64,000 nucleotides of DNA from Permianibacter fluminis (GTDB lineage Bacteria; Pseudomonadota; Gammaproteobacteria; Enterobacterales; Permianibacteraceae), in the NCBI RefSeq assembly GCF_013179735.1, contig NZ_JABMEG010000001.1, positions 1,984,001 to 2,048,000 of the forward strand, written 5' to 3'. The notes under the pieces are model-generated. The model was given only the letters and a program-made list of their open reading frames with translations. It ran no database searches and was not told the DNA's origin. Within the stretch, counting starts at the first letter, position 1. Every line of letters starts with the position of its first letter. Made by a program: the position numbers and the translations under genes. Shown piece after piece: positions 1-6,889 of the stretch.

Positions 1-156
1 AAACGCGTGGTGTACGTTTCATGCAATCCGGCAACGCTGGCGCGTGATGCCGGTGAGTTGACCAAGCTCGGTTACAAGCTGGCCAAAGCCGGTGTGATGG
101 ATATGTTTCCGCATACGACGCATGTCGAGTCGATAGCGGTGTTTGATTTGGTTTGA
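1..156 (+). CDS. rlmD: 23S rRNA (uracil-5-)-methyltransferase RlmD, C-terminal end (partial)
   Basis: Only the last 51 codons lie in the window; the gene runs off the left edge. RlmD (RumA) methylates U1939 of 23S rRNA using SAM. The piece opens with [14 protein letters not shown], the TrmA/RumA-family motif around the catalytic cysteine (SCNPAT), and closes with [14 protein letters not shown], the usual carboxyl end of the family. Position just upstream of relA matches the conserved rlmD-relA order of gammaproteobacteria. The frame ends in TGA with no truncation at this side. Confidence 0.93.
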   Translation, partial: KRVVYVSCNPATLARDAGELTKLGYKLAKAGVMDMFPHTTHVESIAVFDLV

Positions 157-160
157 TTGT

Positions 161-197
161 TCCCTCCCCTGTAAGGGGGAGGGCTAGGGTGGGGGTG
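161..197. repeat. Short GC-rich dispersed repeat with G/C hairpin
   Basis: A pyrimidine block (TCCCTCCCC) followed by a purine block (GGGGGAGGG) can fold into a hairpin, and continues as GGCTAGGGTGGGGGTG. Elements of this look are common dispersed intergenic repeats in proteobacterial genomes. It starts five bases after the rlmD stop and could also help end rlmD transcription. It is one of several repeats packed between rlmD and relA. Confidence 0.5.
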
Positions 198-275
198 TTG
201 CCGGGAAATCCTCTCTAGCTGTTTCGACAGCAGAATAGTCGGCAGGTTTGCCGGTTCGCGCACCGGCGGGCGCCT

Positions 276-320
276 AACTTTCTTTGCTCGTGCAAAGAAA
301 GTGAGCAAAGAAACACGCCC
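276..320 (+). repeat. Inverted-repeat element, left copy (ACTTTCTTTGC family)
   Basis: A perfect 11-bp inverted repeat, ACTTTCTTTGC at 277-287 and GCAAAGAAAGT at 292-302 with a TCGT loop, is followed by AGCAAAGAAACACGCCC. A closely similar element lies at 1052-1091 in the opposite orientation. The two copies bracket the small DUF2185 gene at 545-892. This is seen directly; that the pair marks insertion borders is inference. Confidence 0.65.
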
Positions 321-544
321 CAGACGCGCCAGTAGTGGTTGGGTTGCTTCGGTGAGTCCGCCCGCTGTTCACGTGCCATTGGCTACGGGCACGCACTGAT
401 GCGGCTTCCTGCCTTATCAGTGCTGCGCCGGCTATCCGTGCCGGCGCACCCGGCCACTGTCACGTGCCCAGCGGCTGGCGCGATTGGGGCCCCGGTTCTA
501 GCTTGCTTTGTTACTTCGTTCGAGCGGAATTGCAGATAAAAATA

Positions 545-892
545 ATGAAAAAATACAAGCTAACTAAAGATCTCATACGCCCTATTGTCCAAGGTTATGG
601 TGCTTGCTTTGCTTCAGACATGATTACCGTCGATGGACACCCTGTTCGTTTCATGTATAGGGAGTCTCCCGATAACAGACTCGATAGCGGTTGGCGTTTC
701 ATGTCAGGATTTGAATCTGATGAGTACGTAGATAATCCCGACAACATTGAAATTTATGATGTCAATACAATTGCCAACTATGATCAGAGCATAATTAGCC
801 TTCTTGATTCTCCTATAGGCTGTGCTTTTGAAAAGAGCGAAGGAAGCGACCAGTTTCAACCAGTAAGCGATTGGAATGTGGAGAATAGGTAG
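545..892 (+). CDS. DUF2185 / Imm33-type small protein
   Basis: 115 residues. The core (GWRFMSGFESDEYVDNPDN, IYDVNTIANYD, LLDSPIGCAFEK) matches what I know of the DUF2185 family, also called immunity protein Imm33, which often sits beside polymorphic toxins. No toxin gene is next to it here, so a role in immunity is only a family-level guess. The ATG at 545 is chosen because the protein starts MKKYKLTKDL there, while the upstream codons look like repeat DNA. Base composition is clearly richer in A/T than the neighbours, and the gene sits between inverted copies of a repeat, which suggests recent acquisition. Confidence 0.8.
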   Translation: MKKYKLTKDLIRPIVQGYGACFASDMITVDGHPVRFMYRESPDNRLDSGWRFMSGFESDEYVDNPDNIEIYDVNTIANYDQSIISLLDSPIGCAFEKSEGSDQFQPVSDWNVENR

Positions 893-914
893 ATTTAGTT
901 TTTTGACTCTCGCC

Positions 915-1051
915 CGTTCGACGAGCCGAGCAGCGGAGAGGTCTGGTGGAGTTGTCGGCGAGGACTGTCTGAGCGCGTAGCGCGAGTTCCGCAGCCGCCA
1001 CCAGACCTTGAGCAGCGCAGGGAACCGTGCGTAGCACGGCTCGGAGCCGGG
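915..1051. repeat. Long dispersed repeat with GGTCTGGTGG/CCACCAGACC arms
   Basis: Arms GGTCTGGTGG (940-949) and CCACCAGACC (998-1007) are perfect inverted repeats enclosing a GAGGACTGTCTGAGCGCG-type core. A second imperfect hairpin follows in CCGTGCGTAGCACGG. Repeats with this GAGGACTGTCTGAGCGCG core are, from memory, widespread in proteobacterial intergenic regions and encode no protein. Exact borders are not certain. Confidence 0.55.
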
Positions 1052-1091
1052 CATGTTTCTTTGGTAACTTTCTTTGCGTCAAAGAAAGTTA
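1052..1091 (-). repeat. Inverted-repeat element, right copy
   Basis: Arms TAACTTTCTTTG (1065-1076) and CAAAGAAAGTTA (1080-1091) are a perfect 12-bp inverted repeat. Read on the minus strand, the element continues into ACCAAAGAAACATGCCC, matching the left copy at 276-320 in inverted orientation. Confidence 0.65.
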
Positions 1092-1182
1092 CTCGCCCGC
1101 CGGGGCGAGACCCGGCACTCTCGGCCCTCGAATTGTCGGTCGGTTTTCGAACGCGAGCGTAAGACGATCCACAGCAGCCGTT

Positions 1183-1210
1183 CATCCTTCGACAAGCTCA
1201 GGACGAACGG
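1183..1210. repeat. Dispersed repeat (CCTTCGACAAGCTCAGGACG type)
   Basis: The sequence ATCCTTCGACAAGCTCAGG followed by ACGAACGG is a very common dispersed intergenic motif in proteobacteria (recalled, not searched). It contains an imperfect hairpin. With the other repeats it fills the 366-bp non-coding gap before relA, in which I see no further gene. Confidence 0.55.
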
Positions 1211-1258
1211 AAGCATGCCGCGTCTCGCTATGAAAACCGAATAACGGAAAGCCAATAA

Positions 1259-3481
1259 ATGGTCAAAGTCCGCGAAGAATTCCCCCTCACCCCCGATGGC
1301 GCCATCGATCTGAGCTCATGGCTCAACCGAATCAACGTTCAGCGCGAACCCGAGCAAATGAAGCAGCTCGAAACCGCGCTGGATCTGGTGATCGAGCAGC
1401 ATTGGGATTGCCTGACCGAGCTCGGCATTTCCTGTTTCGAGCAGGGCTTGGCGATGGCGGAAATTCTCGCCGGGCTGAATTTGGATACCCAGACGCTGAC
1501 CGCGGCGCTGATCTATCCGAGCCTGCAAGCCGGCGATCTGAAACTGGAAACGGTCGAGGACAAGCTTGGCAAGGAAGTGGCCAAGCTGGCGCGCGGGGCG
1601 TTGCGGATGGATGCCATCCGCAGCCTGCAGGCCAGCAAACAAGGCAACAAGCTGTCGGCATCGCAGGGCGACAATCTGCGCAAAATGCTGATTGCAATGG
1701 TCGATGACACCCGCATCGTGCTGATTAAACTGGCCGAGCGGATTTATCTGCTGCGTGCGGTCAAGGAAAAGGACGAGAGCACTCAGCGCCGCATCGCCGA
1801 AGAAACCCGCGAGGTGTTTGCGCCGCTGGCCAACCGGTTGGGCATTGGCCAGCTGAAGTGGGAATTGGAAGATCTGGCGTTCCGCTATTTGCAGCCACAG
1901 CAGTACAAGGGCATTGCCGGGCAGTTGCACGAGAAACGGCTGGCGCGCGAGCAATACATTCGCGACGTCATCAAGCGGATTGAAAGCGAGCTGGAAAAGT
2001 CCGGCATCAAGGGCGAGGTCAGCGGTCGGGTCAAACATATCTATTCCATCTGGCGCAAGATGGAGCGCAAGGGCGTCGGCTTCGACGAGATTTATGACGT
2101 CCGCGCCGTACGGGTGTTGGTGCCGGAAATTCGCGATTGCTATGCCACTCTCGGTATCGTGCATTCGCTCTGGCAACACATTCCGAAAGAGTTCGACGAT
2201 TACATTGCCACGCCGAAAGAGAACGGCTATCGCTCGCTGCACACGGCGGTGATTGGTCCGGAAGGCAAGGCGCTGGAGGTGCAGATCCGTACCTTCCAGA
2301 TGCATCAGGAGTCGGAGCTTGGTGTCGCCGCGCACTGGCGTTACAAGGAAGGGGCGGCGGCTGGTGCCGACGCCGGGCACGAAGGCAAGATCGCCTGGCT
2401 GCGGCAATTGGTCGAGTGGCAGGAAGAAGTCGCCGATTCGAATGCGCTGCTGGAAGAGTTTCGTCACGAAGTCGTCGAGGATCGGGTGTATGTGTTCACC
2501 CCGGATGGCAGCATTGTCGATTTGCCGGCGGGCTCAACGCCGATCGATTTTGCCTATCATGTGCACACCTCGGTCGGCCATCGCTGTCGCGGCGCCAAGG
2601 TCAACGGCCGCATTGTTCCGCTGACTTATGTGCTGCAAACCGGCGAGCAAGTGCAGATCCTGACCGCGAAGGAGGGCGTGCCGTCGCGCGACTGGCTCAA
2701 TCCGCATCTGGGCTATGTCCATTCACAGCGGGCACGGCTGAAAATCCAGACCTATTTCCGCCAGCAGAATCGCGAGCAGAATATTGCCGAAGGTCGCGAG
2801 TTGCTGGACAAGGAGCTGGCGCGACACGGCCTGTCGAAAGCCGAGCTGTTGCCGCTGGCCGAGCGGTTCAATTTGCACAGCGTCGAGGATTTGTACGGCA
2901 ATATCGGTGCTGGCGAAATTGGGGTGGTGCAGGCGATCAATTCGCTGCTGGCGCTGCATATGCCGCAGGCCGAACCAAGCACCGAAATCAAGCCGGTGGT
3001 GCGGGCGCCGAGCGAGCGGGAGGCCAGCGGTGCAATTTCAGTGCAGGGAATCGGCAATCTGATGACCCATTCGGCCGGCTGCTGCCGGCCGGTGCCCGGT
3101 GACGCCATTCTCGGTTACATCACTCAAGGCCGCGGCATTGCCATTCACCGGGCCGATTGTGCTCACATGCTGCGCGCGCGTGAGGATCGACAGGAGCGGG
3201 TGGTCGATGTCCAGTGGCAGAGCGATGCCTCGGCGCTGTATCAGGTGGATTTGGCGATTGAGGCCACCGATCGGCAAGGCTTGCTGCGCGATGTGACGTC
3301 GCTGGTCGCCAACGAAAAAATCAACGTGGTCGGCCTGACCACCCACGTCAACAAACGCACCGGCATCACCAGCATTGGTCTGGAAGTGGAAGTGCGCGAT
3401 GCCGATGCGCTCGGTCGACTGGTGTCACAGATTGCCAAGCTGCCGAGCGTGCTGTCGGTGCGCCGACGCAATGATGGCTGA
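1259..3481 (+). CDS. relA: GTP pyrophosphokinase RelA, (p)ppGpp synthetase I
   Basis: Ribosome-associated synthetase that makes (p)ppGpp from ATP and GTP/GDP on amino-acid starvation. 740 residues, the normal RelA length. Domains in order: a pseudo-hydrolase domain (about 30-200), where the HD metal motif is replaced by ALIYPSLQAG (83-92); the synthetase domain (about 250-365) with GRVKHIYSIWRKM, YDVRAVRVLV and NGYRSLHT; TGS (about 408-468); a Cys/His zinc-finger region with HSAGCCRPVPGD and HRADC; and a C-terminal ACT domain. Loss of HD says this is the synthetase-only RelA rather than bifunctional SpoT. ATG at 1259 follows a weak GGAAAG site. It lies 17 bases upstream of mazG and is probably co-transcribed with it. 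Confidence 0.97.
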   Translation: MVKVREEFPLTPDGAIDLSSWLNRINVQREPEQMKQLETALDLVIEQHWDCLTELGISCFEQGLAMAEILAGLNLDTQTLTAALIYPSLQAGDLKLETVEDKLGKEVAKLARGALRMDAIRSLQASKQGNKLSASQGDNLRKMLIAMVDDTRIVLIKLAERIYLLRAVKEKDESTQRRIAEETREVFAPLANRLGIGQLKWELEDLAFRYLQPQQYKGIAGQLHEKRLAREQYIRDVIKRIESELEKSGIKGEVSGRVKHIYSIWRKMERKGVGFDEIYDVRAVRVLVPEIRDCYATLGIVHSLWQHIPKEFDDYIATPKENGYRSLHTAVIGPEGKALEVQIRTFQMHQESELGVAAHWRYKEGAAAGADAGHEGKIAWLRQLVEWQEEVADSNALLEEFRHEVVEDRVYVFTPDGSIVDLPAGSTPIDFAYHVHTSVGHRCRGAKVNGRIVPLTYVLQTGEQVQILTAKEGVPSRDWLNPHLGYVHSQRARLKIQTYFRQQNREQNIAEGRELLDKELARHGLSKAELLPLAERFNLHSVEDLYGNIGAGEIGVVQAINSLLALHMPQAEPSTEIKPVVRAPSEREASGAISVQGIGNLMTHSAGCCRPVPGDAILGYITQGRGIAIHRADCAHMLRAREDRQERVVDVQWQSDASALYQVDLAIEATDRQGLLRDVTSLVANEKINVVGLTTHVNKRTGITSIGLEVEVRDADALGRLVSQIAKLPSVLSVRRRNDG

Positions 3482-3498
3482 GCAAGAGCGATTGCGCG

Positions 3499-4362
3499 AT
3501 GACTGAAGAAAGCAAAACAAAGACCGCCGAAGCGGCGCTAAGCCAGCTGCTGCAACTGATGGCGACGCTGCGTGATCCCGATAAGGGCTGTCCCTGGGAT
3601 CGTGAGCAGACCTTTGCCACCATCGCGCCTTACACGCTGGAAGAAGCCTACGAAGTGGCTGACGCGATTGCCCGCGAAGATTTCACCGAGCTGAAAGGCG
3701 AGCTCGGCGATCTGTTGTTCCAGGTGGTGTTCTATTGCCAGATGGCCAGCGAGCAGGGGCGGTTTGGTTTTGCTGACGTGGCGCAGGCCATGTCGGACAA
3801 ATTGCTGCGCCGGCATCCACATGTGTTCGCCGACGGGCAATACGTTTCCCATGCTGAGCTGCATCGGCAATGGGAGCAGCGCAAGGCCGAAGAACGCGCC
3901 AGCAAACAGACCGGTTCCGGCACCGAGCCAAGCCTGCTCGATGATGTGCCCTTGGCGCTGCCGGCCTTGGCGCGGTCACAGAAAATCCAGAAGCGGGCCG
4001 CCAGCGCCGGCTTCGATTGGCCGGACGCCGATGCCGTGGTCAGCAAGCTGCATGAAGAATTGGACGAATTGGCGGCGGCCCGGGCCGCCGGCGACGCTGA
4101 CGCGATGGAAGACGAATTTGGCGATCTGCTGTTCACCTGCGTCAATCTGTCGCGGCATCTGCAGCTGAACAGTGAAGCGGCGCTGCGCCGGGCGACCGAC
4201 AAGTTCAGTCGCCGGTTTCGATTGGTCGAACAATTGGCGCGTCAACAAGGCGAGGCTGTCGCCGATTTGGGGCCAGACCGCTTGGAACAGCTCTGGCAGC
4301 AAGCCAAGTTGCAGGTCGATTTGCAGGGCAGTCCGCAGACCAAGTTATCGACCAAGCCATAA
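3499..4362 (+). CDS. mazG: Nucleoside triphosphate pyrophosphohydrolase MazG
   Basis: House-cleaning enzyme that hydrolyses (d)NTPs to NMP and PPi; in E. coli it also lowers ppGpp, which fits its position straight after relA. 287 residues with two tandem MazG domains. The first has CPWDREQTF, TLEEAYEVADAI and GELGDLLFQVVFY (about 31-79). The second has LHEELDELAAA and EDEFGDLLFTCVNL (about 183-218). The paired E-x-x-E and E-x-x-D metal sites are present in both. Spacing from relA is short, with no terminator between. Confidence 0.95.
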   Translation: MTEESKTKTAEAALSQLLQLMATLRDPDKGCPWDREQTFATIAPYTLEEAYEVADAIAREDFTELKGELGDLLFQVVFYCQMASEQGRFGFADVAQAMSDKLLRRHPHVFADGQYVSHAELHRQWEQRKAEERASKQTGSGTEPSLLDDVPLALPALARSQKIQKRAASAGFDWPDADAVVSKLHEELDELAAARAAGDADAMEDEFGDLLFTCVNLSRHLQLNSEAALRRATDKFSRRFRLVEQLARQQGEAVADLGPDRLEQLWQQAKLQVDLQGSPQTKLSTKP

Positions 4363-4594
4363 ATTCAGCCGCAGACCGGGCTGTGGGTTTCAAACCCGCA
4401 AGACCGCTGTCACCGCTGCCGTCCGTGGCGCTCATGGCGTTCGCGCCAATCTTTTGTCGATGGCCTTTGTGCCAACTCGGCTGTTGCTGCTGTAGCTGAT
4501 GCCGTTGCAGCCGCTTTCGCTCAAGTCTGCCCGCCAGCCGCCGATACGCCCACTACACTTATGGTTATTGGCAGCGTGACGCGAGGCAGTGGCA

Positions 4595-6736
4595 ATGCAG
4601 TTCCGATCGATAGAAAAGAAGTTGCTGGTGCTCAACGGCATCGGCTTGTTGGCGGCGTTGCTGGTGATGCTGCTGGCCGGGCTCTGGGCCTCCGGCAAAG
4701 CGCAGGATCTGGTCCGCGACCGCACCAGCGAGCTGAGCCAGTCGGCGGCGCGTCAGCAACTGAGCCTGGCGGCTGACAAGTCCGGACACGACATGATCCG
4801 CCAGTTGGAAGATGCCTACCATTTTTCGCGCGCGGTCGGCGTGGCGGCTGCCTCGATTGGTGACGATGTGCGCGGCAATCTGATCAGCCCGGCCGCCGGC
4901 CGTGAACAGATCATGAAACTGACCGAGCAATTGCAACGGGCCATGCCGAAGGCGCTGGGCGTGTGGCTGGTGTTTGAGCCAAATGGTTTCGATGGCCGCG
5001 ACAGCCAGTTCGGCGGGCGAGCAGAATTGGCCAGCAATGAAGCCGGCCGGGTGTCGATTTACTGGGCCTACAACCAGGCTGGCGAGATCGTGCCGGAGGC
5101 GATGACGGAAGAAGATCTGAACGACACCGCGCTCGGCGACAACGGCCTGCCCGGTAATCTCTGGGTAACTTGCGCACTCAAGGAAAAAACCGGCTGCTTC
5201 GTTGAACCTTATGTCGATGATGTCGATGGTGTGCCGACGCTGATGAGCTCGGCAACCGTGCCGATTCTGCGCGCCGGCAAAGCGGTTGGCGTTGCCGGCA
5301 TCGATTACTCGCTGGTGGCGTTGAAAGAGATGGCAAACAGTGCCAACAGCGCCATGTATGGCGGCGCCGGCCGGACCATGCTGTTGTCGAGCATTGGTGT
5401 GGTCGTGGCCGACAGCGGCAATGCCGACAACATCGGCAAGAAACTCAGCGCACTCAGCGAGCCCTGGGCGGGTGGCGCGCAATCACGCTTGAGCCAGAGC
5501 CAGATCGATGTCCGCTTCAACGACGGTGATGATGTCGAGGCCATGATTCCGTTACCGCTGGCCGACGGCCACAGCCAGTGGCAGATGCTGATCCGGGTAC
5601 CGACGCCGGTGGTGATGGCGGAAGCGGAAAAACTCAATGCCGAACTGAACAGCGCCAATGATTCGGCGACCGTGATCCAATTGGTGATTGCGCTGGCGGT
5701 GGCGGCCGTGGCGCTGTTCCTGGTCGCGATGACGGCGCGGGCATTGGCGCGGCCAATCAAGGGCGTCACCGAGACACTGCAGGAAATCGCCAAAGGCGGT
5801 GGCGATCTGACCCGGCGCCTGCCGGTCGCCAGTGAAGACGAGATTGGTCAGCTGGCGTCGGCATTCAATGAGTTTTTGACCCGGCTGCAGAATATGATGA
5901 AGGCCATTGCCGAGTGTTCGGCCGAGGTCAATCAGGCGGCGGCAATGACGGCGCAGCTGTCGGAGAAAACCTCGCAGGAAATCGCCGCCCAGCAAACCGA
6001 TATCGACATGGTGGCAACTGCGGTCACGGAAATGTCGAGTGCCATTCAGGAAGTTGCCGGCGGCGCCAATCAGGCCGCTACGGCGGCTGACTCGGCCAGC
6101 AACGAATCGCGCGGCGGTCAGAAAGAAGTCAACAGCACCGTTGGCGCGATCCAGGCATTGGCAACCGATGTCCAGTCAGCGGCACAGGTGATCCGGCAAT
6201 TGGCCGATGACAGCGCGCAAATCGGCAATATTCTCGATGTCATTCGCGGAATCGCCGAGCAAACCAATCTGCTGGCGCTCAATGCCGCCATCGAAGCGGC
6301 GCGCGCCGGCGAGCAGGGGCGCGGTTTTGCCGTGGTCGCCGACGAAGTGCGTAATCTGGCCCAGCGCACGCACACCTCCACTCAGGAAATCCAGAACATG
6401 ATTGGTGCGATTCAGGCCAGCACCGAGCGCGCTGTTGCGGCGATGACCACCAGCCGGGGTCGCGCTGAAGACGCCGTGAGTCAGGCCGACCGGGCCGGCC
6501 TGTCGCTGCAAACCATCACCACCGCCATCACCACGATCAGCGACATGAACACGCAGATTGCCACCGCGGTGGAAGAGCAGACCATGGTTACCGAAGAGCT
6601 GACCCGTAACATCACCTCGATTCGCGATGTTGCGGAAATGCTGGCGCGCGGCGCCCACGATAACGCCGGCACTGGCAGCCAACTGAAATCACTGGCGGAT
6701 CGCCTGCAGCAGTTGGTGGGACAGTTCCGGCTGTAG
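4595..6736 (+). CDS. Methyl-accepting chemotaxis protein
   Basis: Membrane chemoreceptor, 713 residues. A transmembrane helix at about 9-30 is followed by a large periplasmic sensor region (about 31-355, probably dCache-type), a second helix at about 360-380 ([18 protein letters not shown]), a HAMP linker, and the cytoplasmic signalling hairpin. The hairpin carries the conserved tip [19 protein letters not shown] and [15 protein letters not shown], which bind CheA and CheW. The ATG at 4595 is preferred over the in-frame GTG at 4589 because GAGG at 4583-4586 is correctly spaced only for the ATG. The ligand cannot be told. No che gene is nearby, so it is an orphan receptor gene. Confidence 0.93.
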   Translation: MQFRSIEKKLLVLNGIGLLAALLVMLLAGLWASGKAQDLVRDRTSELSQSAARQQLSLAADKSGHDMIRQLEDAYHFSRAVGVAAASIGDDVRGNLISPAAGREQIMKLTEQLQRAMPKALGVWLVFEPNGFDGRDSQFGGRAELASNEAGRVSIYWAYNQAGEIVPEAMTEEDLNDTALGDNGLPGNLWVTCALKEKTGCFVEPYVDDVDGVPTLMSSATVPILRAGKAVGVAGIDYSLVALKEMANSANSAMYGGAGRTMLLSSIGVVVADSGNADNIGKKLSALSEPWAGGAQSRLSQSQIDVRFNDGDDVEAMIPLPLADGHSQWQMLIRVPTPVVMAEAEKLNAELNSANDSATVIQLVIALAVAAVALFLVAMTARALARPIKGVTETLQEIAKGGGDLTRRLPVASEDEIGQLASAFNEFLTRLQNMMKAIAECSAEVNQAAAMTAQLSEKTSQEIAAQQTDIDMVATAVTEMSSAIQEVAGGANQAATAADSASNESRGGQKEVNSTVGAIQALATDVQSAAQVIRQLADDSAQIGNILDVIRGIAEQTNLLALNAAIEAARAGEQGRGFAVVADEVRNLAQRTHTSTQEIQNMIGAIQASTERAVAAMTTSRGRAEDAVSQADRAGLSLQTITTAITTISDMNTQIATAVEEQTMVTEELTRNITSIRDVAEMLARGAHDNAGTGSQLKSLADRLQQLVGQFRL

Positions 6737-6835
6737 GCGCAGCATTGGGGCATGGTCGGTGCGTTGGCGGCAGCATCAGGATCAGCAACTGCGACTGCAG
6801 GCCAACGCATTGAAGAGAAATGACAGCAGAAAAAA

Positions 6836-6860
6836 GGGGCCACCGCAGTGGCCCCTTTTT
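6836..6860. terminator. Bidirectional terminator between MCP and TonB receptor
   Basis: GGGGCCAC (6836-6843) and GTGGCCCC (6848-6855) form an 8-bp perfect stem with a CGCA loop, flanked by A6 on the left and T5 on the right. It lies between convergent genes and can serve both. Confidence 0.9.
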
Positions 6861-6889
6861 CCTTCACGGACTGAACAGCGGATTCCGAC

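Noticed and set aside
339-539. Open frame in the repeats before the DUF2185 gene
   Set aside because: Consists of repeat DNA; no ribosome site and no conserved sequence.
545-892. Toxin-immunity pair or toxin-antitoxin module
   Set aside because: Only the immunity-like gene is present; no partner gene fits in the flanking repeats.
276-1091. Insertion sequence formed by the inverted ACTTTCTTTGC elements
   Set aside because: There is no transposase between them and no clear target-site duplication; at most a non-autonomous element.
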